DNA of 64,000 bases. Origin: Alphaproteobacteria bacterium. GTDB lineage: Bacteria > Pseudomonadota > Alphaproteobacteria > RF32 > CAG-239. Below the pieces are notes generated by a model. It saw only the letters and a program-made list of their open reading frames with translations, was not told the DNA's origin and ran no database searches. The first letter of the stretch is position 1. Every line of letters starts with the position of its first letter. This document shows positions 7,033 through 15,696 of the stretch, one piece after another. The stretch is taken from contig JAFUSA010000023.1 in the NCBI GenBank assembly GCA_017480745.1, positions 1 through 64,000 on the forward strand, read 5' to 3'. The position numbers and the translations under genes are program-made.

Positions 7033-8091
7033 TCATTCCCGTTTAAAAACGTGGAAAAATCGGGAAACTTTGGTATTCTCAACAGGTTTATTTTTCGGTG
7101 TTGTTACCAATTTATCCGATGCGGAATCCGGTATGTTGTTTGTAGAATAACAATAACTTATTTTATCGCGAAGCTTCTTAAATTTGTATTTCAACCAGTT
7201 TCCCTGTACTAATGGCGATACATCTTGATTAAGCTTTGCTTTTTTGAGCTTCTGCAACAGTTGCTTTTTCGGATAATCCGTAATAACGCTGAACAAAAGA
7301 GCCATATCAACCTTTTGACCATATGCTAATTTGCAACGCCGCAATGCCTCAGATACCGGAGTTCCCAAAATATCAGATAATGTTTTATTCTGCGAACCAT
7401 GAAAAATCGTTTTTTGCAAAAAGCTATCCAGCTTACTGACCAAAATTGTTTTCATTCCCAATTGTTCAGCTACTTTATTATTTGATTTACTGTCATCAAT
7501 CAGCACAGACCTGCTTAAATCAATATTATAGCGTTCAGAAAAATTTTGCCAACTTTGGATATTGGTTTTGGTTTCCATGTCATTATCTTCGATTCCGCTG
7601 ATATTTACGCTATGTTTTTCAAAATTTATAGTTATTTGCTTTGGCAAACTCTCGTGCGCTAAGAGCTCTTTTTTAATTTCATCCGCCGGTCTGTTTTCTA
7701 TTACTCTTTGCCAAACCGCAGCAGCAATCGCGGTTAAACCGTCGCTACGCACTGTTATTTCTCCATAGTTTTGCAAACGTTTCAACATGGCACTAACAGA
7801 GGCATCATAAGGTATATCCTCAAAATTAAGATCTTCAACCATTCTTTTTGTGAAGTCATTAAATCTCTGTTCATTGCCGGAATATATACGTGCAAACTTA
7901 AACAGTGCGTTGGCTCCTCCACATTTTTGCATTTTCGGCCACGCTTGCAGAAGCTTTCTCCTGCCGTGAATTTTGGCTAAATTACGCATTGCACTGTATA
8001 TAAAACGCGCATAAAACTTTTGGTTTGAATACGAATTGACAACCCCATCAATATCCAAAACTACTACACTTCGTTTATCAGCTTTATCCAT
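7033..8091 (-). CDS. HAD-superfamily hydrolase-like protein
   Basis: 352 aa. HAD motif I is visible as LDIDGVVNS (Asp13 and Asp15), and a motif IV-like SVLIDDSKSNNK lies at about residue 195. Between them is a helical cap-like region of about 150 residues. After residue 240 the protein continues with a basic Lys-rich extension that I cannot assign. The family comprises Mg-dependent phosphohydrolases with an aspartyl-phosphate intermediate; the substrate cannot be told from sequence. AAAGG eight bases upstream supports the start. No operon partner is obvious; the leader remnant lies immediately downstream. Confidence 0.7.
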   Translation of the reverse strand: MDKADKRSVVVLDIDGVVNSYSNQKFYARFIYSAMRNLAKIHGRRKLLQAWPKMQKCGGANALFKFARIYSGNEQRFNDFTKRMVEDLNFEDIPYDASVSAMLKRLQNYGEITVRSDGLTAIAAAVWQRVIENRPADEIKKELLAHESLPKQITINFEKHSVNISGIEDNDMETKTNIQSWQNFSERYNIDLSRSVLIDDSKSNNKVAEQLGMKTILVSKLDSFLQKTIFHGSQNKTLSDILGTPVSEALRRCKLAYGQKVDMALLFSVITDYPKKQLLQKLKKAKLNQDVSPLVQGNWLKYKFKKLRDKISYCYSTNNIPDSASDKLVTTPKNKPVENTKVSRFFHVFKRE

Positions 8092-8220
8092 GGCTAAAAC
8101 CTTTGTTTTATCTTATACAAGTAAGTATAGCACATTTTATAAAAAATGCAACACCTTTTTGTCTAATTATGTAAAAAATTTTTTAATTTATCACAGCCGA
8201 TATATTCCATGAAATTTTTA

Positions 8221-8250
8221 TTGACTAAACTTTTTTTTGAGTGATATATT
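8221..8250 (+). promoter_or_regulatory. promoter of the 106-aa gene
   Basis: TTGACT (8221-8226), 18-base spacer, TATATT (8245-8250); 19 bases before the start codon. Confidence 0.55.
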
Positions 8251-8269
8251 GCATAATCGGAGGGTAGAT

Positions 8270-8590
8270 ATGGATGCAAAAAAAATATTGGAAGATAATT
8301 ATAAAGCAGAAAACGAAAGTTTTGTTTATTATTTGAAGGAAAAATCCTTATTCAATAAAGATGCCTTTCGCAAACTTTATGAAAGCATTAACTCTTTGGC
8401 GGAAAGCGAAGTTGAAATCAGCCGAACCGCACAGCAAATTAACTCCGTTTATGGAAAAATTCTCAAATATTTTCTCTATAATTTTGACACTGAGGATCCG
8501 TATAAAATAACCAACCTACCGGATAATTACAACAAAATGCTCGGCTATTTGGATAAAGCCGTTGAATACTATTTTTCCACTCGTATTTAA
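8270..8590 (+). CDS. unknown small helical protein, 106 aa
   Basis: The start at 8270 is chosen for the GGAGGGTAGAT ribosome binding site; an upstream in-frame ATG-like start at 8237 lies in the promoter. The protein is acidic, predicted helical by eye, with no signal peptide or membrane segment (MDAKKILEDNYKAENESF at the N-terminus). I do not recognise a family. It is a single gene, convergent with a 54-aa membrane protein; the two stop codons abut. Confidence 0.6.
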   Translation: MDAKKILEDNYKAENESFVYYLKEKSLFNKDAFRKLYESINSLAESEVEISRTAQQINSVYGKILKYFLYNFDTEDPYKITNLPDNYNKMLGYLDKAVEYYFSTRI

Positions 8591-8755
8591 TTACATAACA
8601 TCTTGTAAAAGCGGCCAGATAAACTTATATGCAGCATATGCCGTCGCGCTCAAAATGGCCAGCGAAATCAAGTAAAATGGCAGTTTTATTATAAACTTAA
8701 TCAGCCACAGCGCAACAACTCCGCCAACAATATATGCTAAAACAGTGTAATCCAT
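8591..8755 (-). CDS. small membrane protein, 54 aa
   Basis: The sequence begins MDYTVLAYIVGGVVALWLIK and continues FIIKLPFYLISLAILSATA, giving two hydrophobic segments (about 4-20 and 25-43) and a short C-terminal tail ending LLQDVM. GAGGAA lies about eight bases upstream of the ATG. Coding character is supported by the start, ribosome binding site and membrane pattern only. It ends at the base after the stop codon of the convergent 106-aa gene. Function unknown. Confidence 0.55.
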   Translation of the reverse strand: MDYTVLAYIVGGVVALWLIKFIIKLPFYLISLAILSATAYAAYKFIWPLLQDVM

Positions 8756-9030
8756 TTTTTTGTTCCTCAAATATTATAGAAGCATTATAGAACAATTTTA
8801 TAGCTTTGCAAGAATTTTTTGACGTTGTAACACAATCAAAATGCGAATCCTGTGCACGATTTTGATAGATGTTCCTTATTTTGTCAATATTTTTTCATCG
8901 TTAACAGCTAAAAAATGGCAAATTTCATCTTCGATAAGCAGATAAAATACAAAATAAATACTTGATTCATTGCTGATTTTAAGAAAATTGCTGTTTTTTG
9001 AAAAAAAGTAGTGCATTTTGAAAAAAAGTG

Positions 9031-9039
9031 TGCTATACT
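9031..9039 (+). promoter_or_regulatory. extended -10 promoter element of the Cys-rich protein gene
   Basis: TGCTATACT at 9031-9039 fits an extended -10 box without a good -35. Two copies of TTTTGAAAAAAAGT(A)GTGC (8996-9014 and 9016-9033) in 20-bp register lie directly upstream and could bind a regulator. The rest of 8756-9030 is AT-rich and holds nothing else I can identify. Confidence 0.5.
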
Positions 9040-9070
9040 TTGGACAAATAAGAAAAAGAGGAGATCAAAT

Positions 9071-10759
9071 ATGTTACAAAAAAGATTGTTTTCATTTTCT
9101 GACAAGGCGATTTTGTTAACCTTTACTGTGTTGTCGATTGTTGCGTTTGGCGTGTCATCTGCTCGGGCAGAGGTTTGCTTTTTGCCCTATGGTGAATGCG
9201 ACACAGACATAACTTCCGACGAACCGACCGGAAATTGCGAGGGATACGATGATACCGATAAGAGTTCCATTCCGGGGTGGATTTGCGATTCGTGCGAAGA
9301 TGCCAGCGGTACTCACTATAAGTGCACAATCAATGTATGTGATGAAAAATTTGAAGAAGAAGAAAAAGTGGGAGAAGGCTGGAAAGAATGCGAAACCTGT
9401 GTAAGTGGTGGAAAAACATATTACTATTGTGAGAAAAAAGACTGTCCTGAGGGCTCATCCACTGTAAACGAAAGTAATCTTTGTTTGTTATATAGTGCCG
9501 TGGGTTATTCCGGTGACGAAATTTGTTACGGCAACGGCGAAGATCAGCATCATTGCAAAGGCTCACCTCAAAGACCGGAAGGAGATGGATGGTCATGCGA
9601 TTCTCCGTGTTTAGAATGTGATGGGGAACTTTATTATGAGTGCACTCCTAGCCAGTGCCCTTCTGGTTATGCTAAAGTTTCAGGTGTAAGTTGTGAAACT
9701 GAAGAGGGGTATCATTTGGATTATAATGGCTCCTCTGGCGGTGAGGCCTGCGCCAAGTGTGTTGCTAATACTTGCCCTACCGGATTTACAACCTCCTCAA
9801 AAGTTTGTGATGATGCCAGTGGTTATGAATTAGTGTCTAACGGTATGTCTGACGGCAAAGAATGCACAAAGTGTGCGGAAAAATCCTGTCCTACCGGATT
9901 TAGCACATCTATCGATACTTGCGATATTGGCTGGGGAGTTGAAAATAATGGTTATGCCGGCGGATTGCCTTGCAAAAAATGTACTCAGTTAAAGTGTGAG
10001 ATTAATTATGCCTCTTCAACTTTCAGCAAAGATGATGACTCTGCGGTTATTCTGAACTTTGCTACCATAAAACAAGATATGTTGCCAAGCGGTGTGTTTG
10101 TTGAACCGGTTTATGAGGACTTTTTCACAGCTTCTCGTGTTTATATTTCCTCTATGACCAAGCAGCAATGGTTATCCGGCGGCAATATCCGTTTGCCGTT
10201 AAAACGAGATCACGACTTCGCATGGTCCAACATTAAAGTTGGTAATGAAGCTTATAACGGCATGTTGGACGGGTATATCAGCAACGATGATTTAAGTGCT
10301 TCGGTTGCTGCACTTAAAGAATTTACCGAAACATTGCTTGATGATGTGCCTTATTTGGAAATTAAAGCAAGTGGCGCAGAAGTTTTAGATGCTTCATCTT
10401 CCGCAACTTTTTCCGATGCAGATTATTTATGGATTAAACATTATGACCATAAATATGATGGACACTGCACAGTAGAGGGTGGAAAGTTTAAAGGTCAGGC
10501 AATTATGGGTTTGTATTTCCGTGAGTGCGAACGCGGCTATTCAACCGAAGTCAGCACTTGCGAATCCGGAGGAATATTAACAAAAAGCAATCATTCACAG
10601 GCCGCTTGTTATACCTGCAAAGTATCATGCCCTACCGGTTATGGCATATCTCCTTATGCTTATGATGAAGGTATGATTTCTGATAATGTTTGCCTAAACG
10701 GTGTTGATTTTGAAGATTCTGTTTCGGTAGGCGAATATAGTTGTTATAAATGCCGGTAA
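9071..10759 (+). CDS. secreted cysteine-rich repeat protein, 562 aa
   Basis: The start at 9071 has GAGGAGATCAAAT upstream and gives a clean signal peptide (about residues 1-33, ending SSARA, mature EVCF). Residues 35-310 carry repeated modules of about 40 residues built on CPTGF(T/S)TS...C...GY...G...C(T/A)KC, with CxxC pairs suggesting disulfides or metal sites. Residues 320-480 lack Cys and look like a separate globular domain; Cys-rich modules return at the C-terminus (CPTGYGIS...CYKC). No membrane anchor or lipobox is seen. Similar Cys repeat modules occur in cell-surface proteins of host-associated microbes; I infer an exported surface or adhesion role, without proof. A strong terminator follows. 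Confidence 0.75.
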   Translation: MLQKRLFSFSDKAILLTFTVLSIVAFGVSSARAEVCFLPYGECDTDITSDEPTGNCEGYDDTDKSSIPGWICDSCEDASGTHYKCTINVCDEKFEEEEKVGEGWKECETCVSGGKTYYYCEKKDCPEGSSTVNESNLCLLYSAVGYSGDEICYGNGEDQHHCKGSPQRPEGDGWSCDSPCLECDGELYYECTPSQCPSGYAKVSGVSCETEEGYHLDYNGSSGGEACAKCVANTCPTGFTTSSKVCDDASGYELVSNGMSDGKECTKCAEKSCPTGFSTSIDTCDIGWGVENNGYAGGLPCKKCTQLKCEINYASSTFSKDDDSAVILNFATIKQDMLPSGVFVEPVYEDFFTASRVYISSMTKQQWLSGGNIRLPLKRDHDFAWSNIKVGNEAYNGMLDGYISNDDLSASVAALKEFTETLLDDVPYLEIKASGAEVLDASSSATFSDADYLWIKHYDHKYDGHCTVEGGKFKGQAIMGLYFRECERGYSTEVSTCESGGILTKSNHSQAACYTCKVSCPTGYGISPYAYDEGMISDNVCLNGVDFEDSVSVGEYSCYKCR

Positions 10760-10776
10760 CCTCTAATTGAAAAGGC

Positions 10777-10808
10777 AAAAGGGCTGTGCAAACAGCCCTT
10801 TTTTGCGA
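10777..10808 (+). terminator. intrinsic terminator after the Cys-rich protein gene
   Basis: AAAAGGGCTG (10777-10786) and CAGCCCTTTT (10793-10802) with a T run. Confidence 0.9.
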
Positions 10809-10837
10809 ACATAGTCTTACGTTTTTACAAAAAATAT

Positions 10838-10866
10838 TTGACTTCTGCGTTATGTGATAAGATATA
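10838..10866 (+). promoter_or_regulatory. promoter of truncated leader RNA B
   Basis: TTGACT (10838-10843) within the AAAAAATATTTGAC context shared with other leader promoters. The -10 could be TAAGAT (10858-10863, spacer 14) or GATATA (10861-10866, spacer 17); the usual 16-base spacing has been disturbed. Confidence 0.55.
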
Positions 10867-10990
10867 GATCTCCGATCTGGTCGGGGAGCCGTCAGTAGAT
10901 GTTCAGGGAACAATCCTAAAAATTGACGGGATCACTTATAATAGCATGATTCGCGAACTCCCCTGCCGCCAGCTCAGGCGGTTTGTTTTT
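10867..10990 (+). ncRNA. structured leader RNA, class 2, 5'-truncated copy B
   Basis: The conserved CUCCGA...UCGGGGAG hairpin (10870-10887), helix CCGUCAGU (10889-10896) with AUUGACGG (10922-10929), the GTTCAG motif, and terminator GCCGCC/GGCGGT (10965-10982) plus T run are intact. The two 5' hairpins and the long-range helix partners present in copies A, C and D are absent: the promoter is joined almost directly to the conserved hairpin. The retained helix differs in sequence from the other copies but pairs perfectly apart from one G-U, which supports the structure. Confidence 0.72.
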
Positions 10991-11012
10991 ATGTAGAGGA
11001 AAGATCGGCGTA

Positions 11013-11243
11013 ATGATAAAAAATAAATTATATCAAAAAATGTTCATCATATTAACAATTATTGTTTCATTCTTGTTAATCATGCCAAATAATTTCACTG
11101 TATATGAGTATCTCATTAATATAAAAACAAACAAAAGTGCCGGTAATTTGATAACTCTTTATTATCAAAACACTGATGACTCATATATTTATTCTGAGGA
11201 AGGTATGATGATGATATTTATAAAGTTTCTCAAAATATTTTAA
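11013..11243 (+). CDS. unknown 76-aa protein with N-terminal membrane segment
   Basis: The gene follows leader B by about 20 bases; ATG at 11013 is preferred over the TTG at 10983, which lies in the terminator. GAGGAAAG lies about 15 bases upstream. Residues 10-26 (MFIILTIIVSFLLIM) form a membrane or signal segment; the rest is polar with no motif I recognise, and the sequence ends in a hydrophobic MMMIFIKFLKIF. It lacks the GRSMIEM pilin signature. It may be the frameshifted or truncated remnant of a larger exported protein. Confidence 0.45.
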   Translation: MIKNKLYQKMFIILTIIVSFLLIMPNNFTVYEYLINIKTNKSAGNLITLYYQNTDDSYIYSEEGMMMIFIKFLKIF

Positions 11244-11280
11244 CAAATGCGAAAAATCCTTTCTTTAAATTTATCTCAAT

Positions 11281-12624
11281 TTACTTTTTTTTCAAAGATT
11301 TAAGTACTTGTCTGGCGATTTCTTTTTTAGCGGTGGCTGAAATTGAAGTCGTCTTGCGGCGTCTTGTTGTTCCGTTTGAAGATGATGCCTTAAAGCCGAA
11401 TGCCGCCATAACAGCAGTGATTATCCAGTTGATAATCCGCGTTTGGTTACGTCTGCCGATTCTGTCCCAAAAATCAGCAATACGCGACCAAAGACTTTTC
11501 TTTTTTTCCGGTGCATATTCAATATTTTCCGCAGAATTTGCAGTGTCTTCAACTGTGGCAATGCTCAATTTTTTTTCTTCCATTTCGCAACGATACGGTT
11601 CTAACATCTGCATAATATCGTCATTAGAAACATAAGCACCCAAAATACGGGTTAATGTTCCGTTTTCTTCAAGCAGAAGAGAATCACCACGTCCGATCAA
11701 ATCTTCCGCACCGGTAGTATTCAAAATAGTCATGGAATCTGTGGCGGAAGAAACTTTATACGAAAGTCTGGTCGGAAGGTTGGCTTTAACTGTTCCGGTA
11801 ATAACATTAACCGATGGACGTTGAGTTGCTATCATTAGGTGGATTCCGGCGGCACGTGCCTTTTGTGCCAAACGTTGCACTTGCTTTTCAACGGCTTTGT
11901 CAAACATCATCAAATCGGCAAATTCGTCAATAACACAAACAATATACGGCATCTTTTTGCCCTTGGCGACATATTCTCCGATGTTGCGTACCATATTTTG
12001 CTCAAAAATGGCATAACGTGTATCCATTTCTGCACACAAGTTTTGTAAACATTGCGCCGCCTCGCTCATTTCCGTAATTACCGGTAACAGCATATATTTT
12101 TGTTTGTTATACATACTGAATTCAATACGTTTAGGATCTATCAAAACAAATTGCAGTTCATCCGGTGTTTTTTTGTTAATCAGCGATAAAATAAACGAAT
12201 TAAGCCCGACAGATTTACCGGAACCGGTTGTGCCGGCTACCAACAGATGGGGCATTTTGCTTAAATCTTTCATAAGCGGCTTACCGTGCATATTTACTCC
12301 GACACAAATAGGTAAGGCGTAGTCGGCCTCCTTAAAAACATCGTCTTTCAGCACCTGAGAAAAAGGCACACTCTGTGGTTTTTCCTGTGGCAATTCAAAA
12401 CTTATATTCTTTGAATTGGGAATCATGGCCACGCGAATTCCGCTTATTCCCAATTCTCGGGCAATATCTTTGATAGATTTTTCTACTGCGGCAAATTTTG
12501 AACCTTTTTCAAGCTCAACTTCCACATCGGTGATTAATGGTCCTTGCGTTACATTTACCACTTTGCCGAAAATATCAAAATGTGCCAACACTTCCGGCAA
12601 TTCGTTTATCAGTTCCGTAGTCAA
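11281..12624 (-). CDS. ftsK: FtsK/SpoIIIE-family DNA translocase, short form
   Basis: 447 aa. Motor domain with Walker A GTTGSGKS (about residues 131-138), Walker B VCVIDEFADLM (about 229-239) and ATQRPSVNVITG. Family members pump double-stranded DNA as hexamers. The N-terminus starts at the alpha-domain (GPLITDVEVELEKG); the four membrane helices and linker of FtsK are absent, and the usual C-terminal winged-helix gamma domain that reads KOPS is not visible. Instead there is a tail with a hydrophobic IINWIITAVMAAFGF segment (about 390-405) and a basic end. Either it is the division translocase in a reduced form, or the membrane part lies elsewhere. It is two bases from bamE on the same strand. 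Confidence 0.85.
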   Translation of the reverse strand: MTTELINELPEVLAHFDIFGKVVNVTQGPLITDVEVELEKGSKFAAVEKSIKDIARELGISGIRVAMIPNSKNISFELPQEKPQSVPFSQVLKDDVFKEADYALPICVGVNMHGKPLMKDLSKMPHLLVAGTTGSGKSVGLNSFILSLINKKTPDELQFVLIDPKRIEFSMYNKQKYMLLPVITEMSEAAQCLQNLCAEMDTRYAIFEQNMVRNIGEYVAKGKKMPYIVCVIDEFADLMMFDKAVEKQVQRLAQKARAAGIHLMIATQRPSVNVITGTVKANLPTRLSYKVSSATDSMTILNTTGAEDLIGRGDSLLLEENGTLTRILGAYVSNDDIMQMLEPYRCEMEEKKLSIATVEDTANSAENIEYAPEKKKSLWSRIADFWDRIGRRNQTRIINWIITAVMAAFGFKASSSNGTTRRRKTTSISATAKKEIARQVLKSLKKK

Positions 12625-12626
12625 TT

Positions 12627-13082
12627 TTATAGTCCTTTTGAATTTTTATCTCCGCCAAACGGCATATATGTTCCCACTCCACCGAAGTATTTTTTGAAAA
12701 ATCCTTGTTCGCGTTCGGTGGATTGTGTTTCTTCTTCATCTATTTTTATATCATTACCGTCAGCTAAAGTTTTTTTATCTATCTTGCTAACCTGATCGTT
12801 ATCAAAAGTTATTGCCAACACCTGACGTTCCACTTCTTGCGGCCGCATAAACGCTACCTTTTTAACTCCGGAAGACATATAAATCCAATGATCGTCGCTT
12901 AAACCGCTGATTGAACTCGGAGCGCCAAGAATGCTGTAAACCGTATCTTTACTTTGTCCTAAATGTATTTGTTCAATTTTACTTTTGTCCGGCATATTTC
13001 CGTTACTATCCAAAAATAAATCGGAGGAACAAGCCGAAGATACACTAAGCAATGCAATAAAAAACATTTTACGTATTGACAT
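12627..13082 (-). CDS. bamE: outer membrane assembly lipoprotein BamE-like
   Basis: 151 aa. A lipoprotein signal peptide with lipobox-like SSAC (Cys18) is followed by the SmpA/OmlA fold: the IHLGQSKDTVYSILGAPS motif, DDHWIYMSS and VLAITFDNDQVSKID. BamE is a small lipoprotein of the beta-barrel assembly complex on the periplasmic face of the outer membrane. The C-terminal 40 residues are acidic and low-complexity. It lies divergent from a DUF177 gene, an order common in alphaproteobacteria. Confidence 0.88.
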   Translation of the reverse strand: MSIRKMFFIALLSVSSACSSDLFLDSNGNMPDKSKIEQIHLGQSKDTVYSILGAPSSISGLSDDHWIYMSSGVKKVAFMRPQEVERQVLAITFDNDQVSKIDKKTLADGNDIKIDEEETQSTEREQGFFKKYFGGVGTYMPFGGDKNSKGL

Positions 13083-13139
13083 ATTTAATATTCCTTATAT
13101 TTATAATCATATCTTTATATATAGCACAAGGATTTAAGA

Positions 13140-13658
13140 ATGCAAAAAAAATTTTCATATCCTCTCAAAATCAGTGAATTAAAACAAACGAAATATACTT
13201 TCAATTTATCTGCCGATAAGGATGAATTAGCGGATATCAGGGAAATTTTACAGGTTGTGGATGTGAAAAATTTTAGTGCGGAAATTTTTCTGAAATTTGA
13301 AAACAGAGATAATTTACTGCGAGTATGGGGCAAAGTTGAAACAGATTTGATTCTGCAAAGTGTGATAAGTTTGAAAAACTTTAAGCAACATATCAATAAT
13401 TCTTTTGAGCTTTTTTATGATACCAAAGCGACTTATAAAGATATTCACGAAATGGAAGCCGGTATTAATGATGATGTGCCGGATATTATCGAAAATGATG
13501 AAATTAATTTAGCGGATATTGCCCTTGAACAGGTGGCGCTTTGTATGGATGATTATCCACGTGCCAAAGGAGAAAAATTTGATTTTTCAGAATATGCAAC
13601 CATAGAGCCGGAAGAAAAAAATAACCCGTTTGCAATTTTACAAACGCTAAAAAAATAG
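13140..13658 (+). CDS. yceD: YceD/DUF177 family protein
   Basis: 172 aa. It has the family pattern: an N-terminal beta-rich part, a middle LLRVWGKVETDLILQSVISL in place of the CxRCL motif, and the C-terminal acidic IENDEINLADIALEQVALCMDDYPRAKGE followed by NPFAIL. Family members act in ribosome (23S rRNA/L32) maturation and usually precede rpmF; here rpmF is about 31 kb away at 44908. The gene is divergent from bamE. Confidence 0.85.
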   Translation: MQKKFSYPLKISELKQTKYTFNLSADKDELADIREILQVVDVKNFSAEIFLKFENRDNLLRVWGKVETDLILQSVISLKNFKQHINNSFELFYDTKATYKDIHEMEAGINDDVPDIIENDEINLADIALEQVALCMDDYPRAKGEKFDFSEYATIEPEEKNNPFAILQTLKK

Positions 13659-13739
13659 CCGGCGGTTTTTAATTTTTTTTACCATGTTTTAACCAAATAA
13701 TAACTCTTGTTTTGCTATATTCGGCAAAGCGAGGAAATT

Positions 13740-14897
13740 ATGGAAGATAAAGAGTTTTTGGAGAATGCGCTGAAACAAGCTTTTGCTCATCCGCTGATTC
13801 GCAAGGAGAGCGATTTGTTGTTGTTCAATACTTTGGCATGGTCAGATCATTTTATTTTGGTTGATTTGAATGAAAAAGTATTTTCGCCTGTTTACATACC
13901 TTTTTCATACATAAAAAAACAAGAGAATTTAATTCGATTCGATTTTAAGCGAAATGAAGAAATATTGGCACAATATCAGATATTTAAACATTATCTTCAC
14001 GAAAATATCGTTGTTCCTGACAATATGCCGGAAGCCGGAGAATTTAAGCAACGTCTTGATTTGCAAGAGATAAGCCGACAAGCGGCGCAAAAGAAAAAAA
14101 TTTTGGCAGCCATAATTCCGGCGGATTTTGCTTGGCAGGCAAAGGATATGAAAAACAAACATGATATACTTATGCAAAATACCTTAAAGTTTGCTGAAAA
14201 TAATTTGCTTAATTGGGATTTGGCAAAACTTTATGAATTTGTGTCGGTTTATGAGCGTTTTTTGCGTTTGACTCGGCGTATCAGCATTGTGTATTGGTTC
14301 AATAAAAAACGTTTCATATCTTATTTGTGTGAGGCTGTGCAAATTCTTAAAGTTTATGATACTTTGCCTGATGATTTTTTACAAACGCGCACTCTTCGCG
14401 GCTTAAATCATCGGTGGAGTGCTTCCGGCGTTCGCTTGTGTAATGTTTATTTGCATCATTTGTTAAAAATATTGCAATCTTTGGCCAAAAAGCCTGAATT
14501 ATTGGCGTTGGCGCAAAACAGAATGGCCGGTTTGGATGTATATAAGAGCAATTTGGCGGCCTATAAAAAGCAACACGAAATAAAGGGGGCGGAAAAGTCT
14601 GTCGCCGTTTATCGTGCAACGCAAAAGTGCATAGAATGTTTTGCGTTTTTGAATTATTTGGAAGGCGTAAGATTTTCGTTTGAAAACTTGTATTTGAATG
14701 AATGTCCGGAACCGCGTAATCCGACAATGCAGACCGTATCACCCAAAGATGAACTGAACAAGATAAACAAAATAGTTTCCGAGAGGCGTAAAGTTGGTCC
14801 GGCATCCGGTAAAATTGCAGCGTTGTTCAATTCGGCACTTGCGGAATATATCAAGTCCGGAAAAATTTTAGAAAAAATGCTGAATGAGGCAAAATAA
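13740..14897 (+). CDS. unknown protein, 385 aa
   Basis: GAGGAAATT sets the start at 13740 rather than the upstream in-frame ATG at 13707. There is no signal peptide or clear membrane helix; composition is balanced and largely helical, with Tyr/Phe-rich stretches (LAKLYEFVSVYERFLRLTRRISIVYWF at about 160-186). I do not recognise a family or catalytic motif. It is a single gene with a TATATT-like -10 about 20 bases upstream and a terminator at 14899-14933. Confidence 0.6.
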   Translation: MEDKEFLENALKQAFAHPLIRKESDLLLFNTLAWSDHFILVDLNEKVFSPVYIPFSYIKKQENLIRFDFKRNEEILAQYQIFKHYLHENIVVPDNMPEAGEFKQRLDLQEISRQAAQKKKILAAIIPADFAWQAKDMKNKHDILMQNTLKFAENNLLNWDLAKLYEFVSVYERFLRLTRRISIVYWFNKKRFISYLCEAVQILKVYDTLPDDFLQTRTLRGLNHRWSASGVRLCNVYLHHLLKILQSLAKKPELLALAQNRMAGLDVYKSNLAAYKKQHEIKGAEKSVAVYRATQKCIECFAFLNYLEGVRFSFENLYLNECPEPRNPTMQTVSPKDELNKINKIVSERRKVGPASGKIAALFNSALAEYIKSGKILEKMLNEAK

Positions 14898-14898
14898 A

Positions 14899-14933
14899 GC
14901 CGACGCCTTTTATTAAGCGCCGGCCGATTTTTG
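14899..14933 (+). terminator. intrinsic terminator of the GCCGGCG type
   Basis: GCCGACGC (14899-14906) pairs with GCGCCGGC (14917-14924) with one mismatch, followed by GATTTTT. Several terminators in this window share this GCCGGCG core (18457, 38550, 44651, 49808). Confidence 0.7.
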
Positions 14934-14989
14934 CAAAAATGAATAAGCTCTTCGATTCTTAACAAATGTCAGAACATAAAAAAGAGTGT

Positions 14990-15550
14990 TTAGCCTTTAT
15001 GGCTAAGCACTCCACCTAATTCACGGTAAGATGAGATTCCCTGGATGTATGATTTTGCAAAATCAAGATCAGGTAAGTTCTTTTCTTTCCGTCGCATGTC
15101 AATACTTTCGAGCTTGCTATGAATGTCGGCATAGAATATGCGGCCATTTTCACAAAGCAAGGACAACAATTTTACCTGAGTTTCCTCATCGGCTGTTGCG
15201 GCATAATCGCAGATCTTGCTACCGATTTCATTTGTATAGCCATATCGGGAGACAGAAATGACAATGAGATAAACGGCATCGGAATTGGCAAGATTGTTTA
15301 CCAAAATACGATCAGTGCTTATAAAGCCGGGATAATGCTGAAGATACTCCTTAACAAAAAACAGCCATTCTTCGCGAATATTATTATCTGCGGCAAATAA
15401 CTGTTTCAATACGGAGTTTTCTTCTTCCTCTGAAAGAGGTTCGACAAAAGATGACTTTGCTCCCGCCGTCAACTTCTGATTAAACACCCTTTTAGTAAGC
15501 TCAGATACTTTGTTTTCCATAATTAATGGAAGAAAATTGTTTTTGTGCAT
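14990..15550 (-). CDS. unknown protein, about 186 aa
   Basis: No signal peptide or membrane segment; the protein is acidic and helical. A good promoter lies upstream (15589-15616), but neither the ATG at 15550 nor the internal ATG at 15520 has a clear ribosome binding site, so the start is uncertain. Segments such as EEEENSVLKQLFAADNNIREEW and the paired short helices afterwards could be a small alpha-solenoid, but I cannot assign a family. Confidence 0.55.
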   Translation of the reverse strand: MHKNNFLPLIMENKVSELTKRVFNQKLTAGAKSSFVEPLSEEEENSVLKQLFAADNNIREEWLFFVKEYLQHYPGFISTDRILVNNLANSDAVYLIVISVSRYGYTNEIGSKICDYAATADEETQVKLLSLLCENGRIFYADIHSKLESIDMRRKEKNLPDLDFAKSYIQGISSYRELGGVLSHKG

Positions 15551-15588
15551 AGGCAATAATATTTAAATTATACATGAATATAAACTCT

Positions 15589-15616
15589 AATATACATTGT
15601 TTTGTAATTTTGTCAA
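15589..15616 (-). promoter_or_regulatory. promoter of the 186-aa gene
   Basis: On the - strand: TTGACA (15616-15611), 16-base spacer, TATATT (15594-15589). Confidence 0.65.
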
Positions 15617-15696
15617 TAAAAAAATTAAAGATGCAACAAAAAATAAAAATTTCGCTCGTTACTAAGATAACTTGATTTTTGCAAGATTAATCGAAA

